Both the position numbers and the translations under genes were made by a program. Positions 45,791-56,423 of a DNA stretch of 64,000 nucleotides are shown piece by piece (within the stretch, counting starts at the first letter, position 1; every line of letters begins with the position of its first letter). The DNA comes from Loripinus fragilis (Eukaryota > Mollusca > Bivalvia > Lucinida > Lucinidae), in the NCBI GenBank assembly GCA_964019695.1, contig OZ026515.1:138156549-138220548 (forward strand), read 5' to 3'. The notes below the pieces were generated by a model. It was not told where the DNA came from and ran no database searches. It saw nothing but the letters and a program-made list of their open reading frames with translations.

Positions 45791-47025
45791 ACTAGTCGAG
45801 TGCAGATAGATGAAGGGTGGTTACAAGTCTGGTGCTACCTGTACAGAGGTGCCATTATATCATCATGTCTGATACTCCGGTGCCACTCTCAGATATGCCT
45901 TCTTGTACAATGCAACTATTATCAGACATGCATGCTGGGTTCATTAATTCATCTACGCATGTTTGTAAAGTGCTGCTCTATCAAGCAAGATGTCTTGTCT
46001 GTTACAAATCCAATAGACATGCCTAGAGGTAGGATGTCGCTCGCACAGGGTTGAAAAACTTGTCGGGTACCATCCTGGACGCCATCTTGAATATATCATA
46101 TTCTGAATGATGTAGTTTATAGCCTCACTGGGATGTTACAAAGATAATGTTTGTAGTTAAAAAATCAGTAAAATAAAATTTTGCATGCAAATTCTTGAAG
46201 CTTACCAGTCTCAGGGAAGATTTTCCTATATTGTTTGTTATAAACTGCCATCTTGGCGGCCATCTTGTCCGTATTATTTTCCTACTTTTTATTTGGTAAC
46301 AAACTAAGTGTCTACAATTAGCTTCTAACTTCATAGCATACAATTTAAGAATAAAAATGGGTTTGAGACATATTTTCCGTATCACACAATATTTTCACTT
46401 ATAACTGGCTTCCATCTTGGACGCCATCTTGGATATATCGAAATGCTCAATGATGCCAGAGTGGCATCACTCGGATTTTTCAAGGTCAATGTATGTACTA
46501 CCAGAATCAACAAAGAAAAAAAGTTTAAAATCAAGTTCCAGGTCCTCCTAAAATTCACCCAAATTCTGCTGGACTAATAAGTACCTTTTTTTGAGTTTTC
46601 TCAATTTCTGGAACAGCAATTACCATACCAATAACCAGATAGATACTGATGCCGGAATATACAATGAGTGCATGACTGTTTATTGGTTTACCCCGTGTCG
46701 ATATCACCTGACATCCTAATAGAACGATTTGTCTGGATGCCTTTCTGGTCTTCTGAGAGCAATATAAAAGTGGAGAGCCTCTCTTTTTAGCTGCGTCACT
46801 CAAAATCTACAACGTGTACATTAGTACAGGGAATTGGTTAGGTTGATGGGAAGCATTCGGGAAAGTCCGCCACAATTCGCGTTCTACAAATGTATGTACC
46901 AAAAAGCTCCACTTTGTTAGCCGGAACTGGCGTATGGAAAATATAGATCTGTAGCATGTGTGTTCAGCTCTATTAAAATCGATTATTCTGATTATCCGAA
47001 AAGTTCAATCAGCAGAATAAATTTT

Positions 47026-47083
47026 GTTTATGTTTTTTCAATAAAATATCGCAATAGCGATATTTTATTGGAAAAACATAAAC
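47026..47083. repeat. Palindrome with 27-bp arms and 4-nt loop
   Basis: GTTTATGTTTTTTCAATAAA then ATATCGC is followed by AATA and GCGATATTTTATTGGAAAAA then CATAAAC. One mismatch in 27. Could be a minimal foldback element. Confidence 0.9.
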
Positions 47084-47721
47084 ATCATTTGAGCCGTTGG
47101 TTTTACTGCAATCAAATTTGTAATTGTGTTTAATAGTTTCTGTGACGACAGCGACACGTTATATAACGTCAGTGCCATGTTACCACCCGCGTTATCAGAG
47201 TAGATCCTCGATGTACATCCGTGGTCTGATTCCACGGAATTTCGCGGAATTGGCCGAGGCAGTTCCGATTGGTATTTGGTGTGTAGTTGTTAACTGATTT
47301 GGCGTTCATTTCCTACTTTGGTGTAAGTTGGCAAAGCACAGAATTTTTCAGCATCCGACAAAAACTGAGCTAGCTCCTGGTAAAATGAAGAATGATAAAG
47401 TTAAAAGCAGCTTTGTTTTTCCCCAATTTATTTATACATAAAATTGGGCTTTGCACTAGACACGTGTCGAAAAAAATAATCTTATTTGACATATATAGCT
47501 GTATCGATATGTGTTTGATGAGAAATAAAACTTATAATATGCGTAAAATTCTACTCGTTACACATATAATAAGGACAGTCACTGCTTTTATTAATAAATT
47601 GATCACACTGCTTGTACTGCATATCCGCGGACATGATTTCAAATTATTTTTTTATCATTGCTTATCCTATTAGCAACATATTTATGCATACATTTCATTG
47701 TTTTTAATTTGAGTTGATGCA

Positions 47722-47905
47722 TTACATCCCAGTCAACATTTTATCACTAAAGTCGGGACGGAGTCTTGATTGAATCCAGTGCTAAGCAATAGGGATAAAG
47801 TATCTTGCTCAAGGATACAACACAGTATCTCTGGTTGGGCTCGGACCAGGAACCTCTCGATCATATGTCGAGTACTCTACCACTGAGCCGCTGCGATCCA
47901 TCATC
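47722..47905 (-). mobile_element. tRNA-derived SINE, copy 3 (reverse)
   Basis: On the minus strand: GCAGCGGCTCAGTGGTAGAG, then a degraded B box (TGGTCCGAGCCC), CTTGAGCAAGATACTTTATC and a tail ending near GGGATGTAATGC. It is colinear with copies 1 and 2. A short piece of the same tail (CATTACATCCCAGTCAAC) is at 14368-14385, inside the palindrome-rich element. Confidence 0.75.
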
Positions 47906-48391
47906 ATGTTTATACAAGAAGAATTCACAGCAGTTATTGAAGGCGAGTCCATAGGTTCAGTTAAGCACAATTTTTAAGCGTAAAATTGTAATTATTTTCT
48001 TACCCATCAACAGATGTTTTGGGAGAAAAAACGAACCGTCTCATTGAGACGGTTCTTTAAAGTATCCACAACATATGTTTTGGTTGAGAAATTAGACAAC
48101 TTATTTTCAAGTACGCACTTTAAACTGGGGGCCTGGAAGGCTCCAGTTGGTTCTATGGCGACATATATTTCGGGCTATGTTTAAAAAAAGTTAAAACTAG
48201 AGATTGAAATTTTGAATTAAATTATAGGTCATAAATATTACGTGCATCAAACACAACTCAGAAATCGTAGCACAACTTAGAATTAGATTGATCTTTGAGT
48301 TTTGGTGTTTACTTAAGGCATTGCTTTGAATTGTATATTTGAACTATTTTATGTTATGGGCAGGAGGCCTTTATTTCAGAATATAATTAGT

Positions 48392-48425
48392 GATTGATTG
48401 ATTGATCGATTGATTGATTGATTGG
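48392..48425. repeat. (GATT)n microsatellite
   Basis: About eight units with one GATC interruption. Confidence 0.9.
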
Positions 48426-48606
48426 CATTAAAGTTACATAACCGGTCATTTATTGCCATCCTCTTGAATAATTGCAATTATAATTGACTGCAACCTGTAT
48501 GGTACTGTAGCACCTGCTAAGTGGCGTAGTATGAGATAGTCCTTACTGTGAAAATTACCTGTTTGTATCGTCTTATGGTGTCAATATACTAAGATGACCG
48601 ACACAG

Positions 48607-48820
48607 AATTTTCCATAAAGCTACATACAATGGAATTTTCCATAAAACTACATACAATGATGCTTTCTATAAAGCTACATACAATGGAGTTTTCCATAAA
48701 GCTACATACAATGGAATTTTCCATAAAGCAACATACATTGGAATTTTCCATAAAGCTACATACAATGGAATTTTCCATAAAGCAACATACATTGGTATTT
48801 TCCATAAAACTACATACAAT
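48607..48820. repeat. 27-bp minisatellite, about eight copies
   Basis: The unit AATTTTCCATAAAGCTACAT plus ACAATGG. Because 27 is a multiple of three, every frame stays open and both strands yield periodic 9-residue peptides, which should not be taken for proteins. Two unit variants (AAGCTACATACAATGG and AAGCAACATACATTGG) alternate toward the right end. Confidence 0.95.
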
Positions 48821-51629
48821 AAAGTCAGGATAGCTAATTGTATAGTGATGGGGCATGTTATAATTTCCAATAAATATTTATTTCTTTCTTTTAATATTGA
48901 TTTAGCCTTAACAAACAGTACAGACCCTGATGAATGTCGCATGGTGTGTGATTTCGTCTGGGTCTTCACTGATAGCCAAAGTACCCGTTTAGGGGTTTCT
49001 GGTCTAAAACTAGGGTTGATAATAAAAAATGCCTTGGGTGGATACTTTGGCATTTTGGTTAAGTATCAACATCATTTAACGCGACCTAACAGAACGGATT
49101 TGGTCTTGCCATTAATTACGTTCTATAACACATTTTGTAGAATATGTACAATTGTTTCTCTTACAGAATATTTACAAATGATATTTTTCATACAATTCGT
49201 ACTAAATCTGAAAATACCAGTATATATCCTATCATACTATCAATGTTTTTTGGTTTTTCTTTTCTTTTTTAGCCCATTTAAGCCGAAGAAAATTTCCCAT
49301 TCTTATCAATTTCAATTGGACCAGTCCATTTCCGTTTCAAGGATAGCTGGGTGGTACTTTCCCTATTTATTCAAATTATAATAGAACCTTCTGTAAGCAA
49401 ATAATGGAAAGCCTGAACGCGGCGTCTGATCTGGTTCTGCACTGTTTGCCGCTGTCCCATAAAAAGCACACTATGCCTAAATGGGTTATAACAAACAGAA
49501 TGGAGCTTTGATTTTTGAATTCAGGAGAAATATAGCGGACAGGAATACTTACCTCCAGCTATGTCCTTTACCCTGAAGCAGCACAACTGAACCCTTTGCT
49601 ATGCATGTTGTCTTAATAAGGTCTGCATGTGCGTAAACTATCTATATAATTGGTGATATGGAGCAAAAAGGTGTTCTATACACGTGGTCTTTATTTCTCT
49701 AGCATTTACCTAACGACTGAACCATTTGCTATGACATCAGTGTCATATATACTGAACGAAACTTCTAAACCGCCAGTTAACAAAGCACATTTTTTCAATA
49801 TAACTCATTTATTTATAAACTGTTTGAAATGATATTTGCCACAGTATATTTGGACACATGTATGCGTTGATTGAACATAACACAGTTTGATTCAATAAAG
49901 ATGTTCATTTATGCGTAACGATAGAGTACTTATACCTGTTTTGCACGTGGCACACAAATGCTAAATCTTTTTCGCCATGTGTATACTCGTATGTTCATCG
50001 ACAACTATTGGAAACTTTATTTTATCACAAAAATGCCAACGTTTGGATTGTATGAGTATAAAGTAGAGGGGTCGGGCTGTGGGTTCAATCGAAAACGGGG
50101 CAACGCTGAGACTGATTCATAATTTATCATAAAGTTTGACATGTTTAGATAGAGCCGAAAGTTTACACCACAACATGTCGGCTATTTTCATTTTTGCACT
50201 CGTATGACGAGAAAAATCGACGAAAAATGAGTTTTACGTATGTCATAAAATGTCCTGTATAGTCCACCATACTTTGGTGCGGTGATGCACAAATAATGCA
50301 TTGGAACGTCGGAAGTGTCGAGATTGATGTGCAGTAAACGGTTAATGGGTGACGAATGCTTCAATAATTTTGAAGACAAAAACATTTCATCACCATAAAC
50401 ACATTTCTGTGTTCTTTAAGGCCATATGGGCTTCCATAGGAGCACTGAATTGCATGAAAATTGCTACTTTATTACAAAATAAACACGATAGTGTTCAATA
50501 ATGTCCATTTACAGCACCAGAAAGCTTCAGTAATATTGTGGGCAAAAACATGTCATCTCCATAAGACATTCTTGTGTGTTTTTTACGCCAAACCGGCTTC
50601 CATAGGAACCTTGTGGATTACCAAAAATTGCTTCTTAATAAAACGAAACCCAAAAATGTTCAATATTGTCCATTTATAACACCATAAAAATGGTGTTTTT
50701 CACATTAGGTTCCTTGAAAACTCAGTTTTAAGCGAGGAGTTCAAATTCTAGAGTTTGTGTGAAAATGAAATGCGATGGTGCCTTTATACAGCCTATCAAT
50801 TGAGCATGTTATTGTCAATTTATGAAAATGAAATTTTGACAGAATCTGTTTAATTAATTTTTCCATATTGAGTGTAATTTTTAGCCATGTAAGTATCATA
50901 TATGTTAAGAAATATGAGAAAATGTTGAGTGGCGGTTTGGAAGTTTCGTTCAGTATAGATGCCCCCTGAAAGCTGGGGAAGGTAATATTTTACTATTATC
51001 TTTTATACTGTTAAATATTGTATGTTAATGTAAGTATAGTGGTTTCTATTTGTTGTACACATAAGCCAACTAAATAATCAGATAGACTTTATTAAGGTTG
51101 CATCCATTTTGAAAAAGTGGTTGATATCTATACTCTATCATTGTTAACCAGTAAAAGCTGTAACCATTTATACAAACCCACCCATATAAACGTAGCGTCT
51201 TTTTTGTCGGACATAGGCAAACAGAGGAGACCCAGATCAGATATCACACAATTCGGTGACTAATCAGGGTACCCACTGTTTACGTATACAGGATTCTCAA
51301 TACTACGAGTATGTGCCACTCACCAAGGCGATGTCTAGCAAACGCAACATATGCTTTATTGAAAATGATAATAGTAAAACGAGTAATGAAACCTTTAGAC
51401 ACATACATATGAAATAGATATACTGGTTATTATATTTATTGAAAACCAAATGCACTAATGTGCTCGAGACATGCACCTTATTTTGCAGTGCTGACTAAAT
51501 TGTTAAATATAGTTAGTCTCCATGGAAGTTTAATTAACATTCCAAAAATATGTTCAGGAATTTTCCAATAGATCAGTATGATTATACATATATAATATAT
51601 GCTATGACTTATGATAAACGTTCAAGTTA

Positions 51630-52620
51630 TCATTGAACAGTGTAAATCACACAAAAATTATGCTGCATTTATAGATCTTAGGAAAGCCTTTGATACCGTG
51701 TGGAGAGAAGGTTTATTTTATAAAATGAGTATTGCTGGCATCCCCAATAAAATATTTCAAATAATGTAGTCAATGTATCAAGATACAAGATGTGGAATCA
51801 AGATTTCCAATGGAGTTGGAAATGAGTTCTTCTCAACGTGTGGTGTAAAGCAAGGAGATGTGTTGAGCCCCCTTTTATTTAATTTCTGATGATATAGATG
51901 ATCTAGTTAAAAGCTTAATATTTCTAACTGTGATCCAGTTGCAATAAAAAAAATATCAGTTAACTCCCTTCTTTATGCTCATGACATTATTCTACTGTCA
52001 AATTCTGAAAATGGATTACAAAGGTCGCTAGATGTTCTTAATGAATATTGCTATGACCGGAAACTAGATGTTGATCATGAAAAATCAAAAGTTATGGTAT
52101 TTATAGCTAATGGAAAATCACATGTAAATACATTCAAATACAAAGACTTTATTCATGAAACAGTTAAACCATACTGTTATTTAGGGGTGGCTATTAAGTA
52201 TTCTGGGCATATTGGTGGCTCAAGTAAATTGTTAATGGAAAATGGTAGAAAAGTTTTTTTTAAGATTTAAAGTCAATCGGGCTAAATAAACCTTGTGATT
52301 TACTAGAGAAATTGTTTGAGACTTTAGTTGTCCCTGGCATTCTATATTGCAGCGAAATTTTGGGTTTAGAAACCACTCTAAATGACTCAGAATCATTTGA
52401 ATATATGCATATGAAATTCATCAAAGAGATCCTGGGTGTACATTATAAGGCCACAAACGCTACATGCAGAGCTAAATTAGGTAGATTACCCCTAAAATCA
52501 AAATTGCAGACGGCGGCCATTAATTTTTGGGAACATATAATCACATCACAAAACTCTCTTGTCAATAAAATTTATTCTTTGACTGAACAATCAAATTTAT
52601 GGGTTAAAAAGTCAAGTTAA
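51630..52620 (+). pseudogene. LINE (non-LTR) reverse transcriptase relic
   Basis: The reading starts near KNYAAFIDLRKAFDTVWREG (RT block with the catalytic-type FDxV), then CGVKQGDVLSPLLFN (the GxxQGxxLSPxLF block), then a frame break near 51888, then ISVNSLLYAHDIILLS, where the universal YADD box has become YAHD, followed by EKSKVMVF and PYCYLGV. A last open piece (52312-52620) carries the post-RT domain with VPGILYCSEILGLE. In-frame stops occur at about 51766, 51887 and 52268. 5' parts (endonuclease, ORF1) are absent. Clade not assigned. Confidence 0.9.
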
Positions 52621-52649
52621 TCACTAGTGTACTGGGTTATTCCTTATCC

Positions 52650-52945
52650 TTAACTTGAAGGAGGCATTGTAATTACGGGCCCTGGGTCCAGAATTACAAT
52701 GCCTCCTTAAATTTAAGCAAGACTTAAGTTAAGTATTGATAGTTCAACATGCGATATTAAATGCTAAATAAATTGCCTGGATCGATGTGGTATTTGTGGT
52801 CAAAGATATCATTGTGATCTTCAGAAAAATTAAAATTATTTTGATTTTGATCAGTTTCAAACGTTATTTTTTGCATCCTGAAAAATCAATACTTAACTTA
52901 AGTCTTCCTTAACTCTAAGGAGGCATTGTAATTCCGGGCCCTGGT
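52650..52945. mobile_element. Foldback element with GGAGGCATTGTAATT ends
   Basis: GAAGGAGGCATTGTAATTAC and AATTACAATGCCTCCTTAAA form a hairpin at the left. GACTTAAGTTAAGTATTGAT pairs with ATCAATACTTAACTTAAGTC at 52888-52907, and the last part repeats AAGGAGGCATTGTAATTCCG. Confidence 0.65.
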
Positions 52946-53239
52946 CATCAAAGGCCACCATTGTGTCAAATACTTAGGCATGTCTACGCATATGCGCAGA
53001 CCCAACATTCGCTACTTACTTATGCAAAGTATGGATGTAAATAAAGACTCAGACCAAAATTTAGACCTCTAGCCTCACTTTATACGTCAGCACGGGTTTT
53101 TATTGGAGGCTTTGATTATCAGAGTTGTTTTGTCTGTGCTGCGTGGCGGCCCTAAAAAGTCTCCCCGCACTTTCATTTAATGCTCTTATTTTTCCAATCC
53201 TCAGGATTGTGTATACAATCTCCTTCCCTTGCCGTTAAA

Positions 53240-53520
53240 CCGGTTTAAGCCCTCCAGTAAAATATTTTACTGACCGTTCCAAGGCGGTACTTCTTTTGTG
53301 GATCTTTTATGTTTTTGTTCTGTCTTGTGTTTGCTATGTTTTGTGCGCGTCTGTTTATATGTGCTTTGTGGTCACCTGCTTGGAAAGGGCTGACCTCTTG
53401 GCTCTCGTTTGTGGTGTCTACTGTGAGTTTGTCACTTTCCCATCGGTATCCTGGGTCAGGTGTGGTACTTGATTGTATCGATTCCTGATCTTTGCACCCT
53501 TACTTACTTTGTACAGTATG
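53240..53520 (+). repeat. Dispersed repeat family F, copy 2
   Basis: Contains ACTGACCGTTCCAAGGCGGT, GGTCACCTGCTTGGAAAGGG, CTGACCTCTTGGCTCTCG, CAGGTGTGGTACTTGATTGT and TGATCTTTGCACCCTTACTT, colinear with 1075-1345. Confidence 0.75.
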
Positions 53521-54001
53521 TGATAAGTATAAGTACCCAATCCTCATATATCGCCCCAATTGTGATATCAAATATTGCTGTAACGTTACCACGAAGTAGG
53601 CATGTTTATGTTAATAATTGGCACATATGATCTACTTAGTGGCAAATGATTATGACACAACATTGCAATATTGTGTCATAGTTATTTATCATTGGCAAAT
53701 AAATGATGCTAACGCTATAAGGTGCAAGATTTACTATATTCATTACTCCAATATGTAGTTGTCAGTAACAAACGAAACGTGCTCGGAGTGCTGGTTAACC
53801 CGTCCAGAAAAAATGTGGTTAGATTAACCGACCGTCTCGACATGACCAGATCTATTGACCGGGATGTTAAACCATAAACCAAACAAAAATTAAATACCCT
53901 TTCCTGTGCAAATGCCATTCCCACAGAATGACAAAATGGATTTTATTTATCATTGAGTGTTTCATTATTATGAAAGAAAGTGTTGAATATGAATAAAGTG
54001 A

Positions 54002-54206
54002 ACCGGATAGGCGGCAATCGAAAAACGTTCTAAACAATCGACAAACGCGGATTAAAAATTGCTAAAAACAGTGTTTTCGATTGCCATTTGTCGCCAGTCG
54101 GCCGACGAATGATGAGCGACAAATTGCAATCGAAAAATCGGTTTCTAACGATTTTGAATCTACGTTCGTCGATGGTATTAACGTTTTTGGTTGCCGCCTT
54201 TCCGGT
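54002..54206. mobile_element. Foldback MITE (family G), copy 2
   Basis: Ends ACCGGATAGGCGGCAATCGA and GGTTGCCGCCTTTCCGGT. Internal GTGTTTTCGATTGCCATTTG and GACAAATTGCAATCGAAAAA pair with each other. About 205 bp, longer and better preserved than the copy in intron 7. Confidence 0.85.
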
Positions 54207-54343
54207 GTTATAAAGATTATACCTGCATACAACAATATAATGATAGCAATCACATTGCAAGATTGACTTGTACTATTGGGTACCCAGGCCCGTCGAGTTT
54301 ATTAAAAAAATTCATGCTCAACTTAACTGAGCATGGAATTTAC

Positions 54344-54399
54344 CCTGCTAATAAATGTTAAATGCAAACAATTGTTGGCATTTAACATTTATTAGCAGG
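54344..54399. repeat. Perfect 22-bp-arm hairpin
   Basis: CCTGCTAATAAATGTTAAAT then GC, a 12-nt loop that itself contains CAATTG, then GCATTTAACATTTATTAGCA then GG. A smaller hairpin (ATGCTCA / TGAGCAT) stands just left at 54314-54334. Confidence 0.9.
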
Positions 54400-55153
54400 A
54401 TAAGTGCAACATCTGAGAGTTTCGAAGCAAGAAAATACTTTCTTTCTCACAATGTTACCCAAATTTTATGCTCCTTTGAGTTGAGGATATAAAAAGTGTT
54501 TTTGCCTATGGACCAGTGATTCCCGACATTGTCCAAACCTAATCAAATATCGAAAAGAACAATGATACTATGACGGATGCAGTAAGGATACATTTATGAC
54601 ACGTAACCGATCAACATGACCGCTTTTAAGTGTTATATTTGTTTAATTTTACACGATTCTCCATCTAAAAGGCAATGGATAGCGAGCGAGGATCGTCCCA
54701 TCATATTAAAATTTTAATGCCTTATAGATGTCTGGCCGGATGGTGGCCCAACATCAAATGCTTGCCGGTCGTTTTGTCTGAACATGGGTCTCCAGAATTT
54801 TCTATGCAGTCTGATCTGGGTAACCAATGTTGATAAAAGGGCCTATTTTACAAACAAGTCTTACCTATTGTGCGTCTCTAAACTCCAATTCCTCACCATG
54901 TAATATCGTGTTTGATTCTCAGCACTGAGTGTTTATCGAAGATCGGTAAAACAATATAGCAATATGCGTATTTGTGAACAGCTGCTGTTCAGCTGAAAAA
55001 GCATTCTGCATCCCAGGATCATCTTAACCCATATCATGAGCCGAATGAAATGTCCCGCGCTTAGAAATGGGACCAGTCCATTTTCGTTTTAAGGGTTGTT
55101 ACTATAAGTGGTATTTTTCAGTTTTATTTAAATTTTAATAGAACATTCTGTAA

Positions 55154-55220
55154 GCAAACAGTGAAGATCCTGATCAGACGCCGCGTTCTGCGGCGTCTGA
55201 TCTTGATCTGCACTGTTTGC
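55154..55220. repeat. Hairpin of the GCAAACAGTG dispersed family
   Basis: GCAAACAGTGAAGATCCTGA then TCAGACGCCGC is answered by GCGGCGTCTGATCTTGATCT then GCACTGTTTGC. Single arms of the family occur near 1940, 4125, 19990-20050, 22830, 49410-49455 and 60085-60140. Confidence 0.8.
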
Positions 55221-55840
55221 CTCTGTCCAACTAAAAGGATCCTAGGCTTATAAGGGTTGATGCACAACTTATGTCTTCACAGACGTTTGGGCACAACATA
55301 TCTGAAATGATGTTTTAAGAACACACAAGTAACCCTTAAACCGACAAACACAACAAAAGTCGTCTGTTTTGTCGTCTGCTAAAATGTTTTAGAAACCTCT
55401 TGATAACACCATGTAGACCAAGATCCGTCTGCTGCTACACGATCATTCTGATATGGGTCCACACTGTTCGCCCCTACCTTTACTTTAGTCAACAATGTTG
55501 GCAAATATTTGCAGCATTGTCGCATTAGTCAAACCATATCTAGCAAGTATATATTCCTGGCTTCAAAAGTAATCAAAATCAGTTTTTCAAGATTATTCCC
55601 ACTAAATGCATTGGACAATAATTTGACCTTGGTATAAAGTATATCAAGGTCATCCTAGGATCATTTTGTTTCCAACCCATATCGCAAATGTTACATTCCA
55701 AGGCCCATGGTGTTGCCTTTTGGTTCCAGAAAAGAAGATTTTACTGGGTTCATTATGTTTGGGCGTAGTGACGATTTGGTCATATCACCAGGACGATTTG
55801 TACAAATTTTAGTTTCCTTACCCTATGGAGTCGTCATTTA

Positions 55841-56423
55841 AAAGGGGTACGTGCATTAAGGGGCTATTTTGGCCCCCTCTAAAGCAAAAAACTGAAAGTT
55901 GCTTTTCACCAATTTCATCTTATTGGTTTATTAGAAGAATAGCCCAAGTGTAACTTTCTGGCATTTATTTTACTTTTACCGGTTGCTATGACCAAAATGG
56001 TGGACAAAATAGGCTTTAAATAGAGAAATTGCTATTTTAGGCCAAATTTGAGGCTTTTGGAAACCATTTTTTTAAGAATTAGATATCAGCACAAGCAAAT
56101 ACCCAAAAAAAACCTTTTAATATATTGTGTGCCGTGATAATTCTCATCAATTGGCAAAATATTTTTTTGATATCTGCTTGTGCTCTATATTATTTCCTCT
56201 GTTACAGGTCTCAAATTTGCTCGAAAATGGTCATTTTCCTATTATCAGCCTATTTTGGCGGCCATTTTTGTTACCATAGCAACCGTAAAACTCGAATCAA
56301 TGCCAGACTTTTACACTTTGGCTATTGTTCTAATATACTAATAAGAAGAAACTTGTGAAGAGCAACTTTTATTTTTCGACCTCATTGGGGGCCAAAATAG
56401 CCTCTTAATGCACGTACCCTTTT
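55841..56423. mobile_element. Foldback element B, copy 3 (583 bp, opposite orientation)
   Basis: AAAGGGGTACGTGCATTAAG at the left and TTAATGCACGTACCCTTTT at the right. Its left arm corresponds to the right arm of copies 1 and 2. It stands alone, without element A beside it, which shows that B is an independent element. Confidence 0.87.

Larger units (their letters stand above)
43516..46576. mobile_element. 3.06-kb inverted-repeat element built of minisatellites
   Basis: Left TAGTCC...GACCTGGAACTTGATTTTA...ACTCTGGCATCATTGAGC is answered on the right by GCTCAATGATGCCAGAGTGG...AAAATCAAGTTCCAGGTC...GGACTA. The subterminal AAGATGGCGTCCAAGATGG motif is also inverted between the sides (43653 and following; 46420-46436). 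Internal parts are a ~165-bp tandem (43645-44170), a loosely repetitive stretch and a 32-bp minisatellite (45380-45790). TA flanks both TAGTCC ends. No transposase. Open frames inside are repeat translations. Confidence 0.8.
46577..51629. other. Intergenic stretch
   Basis: No gene established. A reverse-strand open frame at 46555-46803 has a plausible hydrophobic run (HALIVYSGISIYLVIGMVIA) but no family match that I can name, and its 3' end runs into the element at 43516-46576. Other contents: a palindrome (47026-47083), a SINE (47722-47905), a hairpin (48033-48055), (GATT)n at 48392-48425, the 27-bp minisatellite and a ~180-bp two-copy repeat near 50390-50700. Confidence 0.45.
52640..55840. 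other. Intergenic stretch
   Basis: No gene recognised. Contains an inverted pair with AAGGAGGCATTGTAATT and TACTTAACTTAAGTCTT words (52650-52945), a family F repeat, a family G MITE, a perfect hairpin (54344-54399) and a long hairpin (55154-55220). Confidence 0.5.

Noticed and set aside
44874..45809. Overlapping open frames of 66-77 codons
   Set aside because: Translations of the 32-bp minisatellite and related repeats in several frames.
47140..47290. CpG-richer stretch that might be a promoter or first exon
   Set aside because: No core promoter element, start codon context or continuing exon could be linked to it.
48845..49381. 178-codon open frame (+)
   Set aside because: Its start covers a dispersed repeat (ACAGTACAGACCCTGATGAA type) and the rest has no recognisable domain; low-complexity, hydrophobic chance frame.
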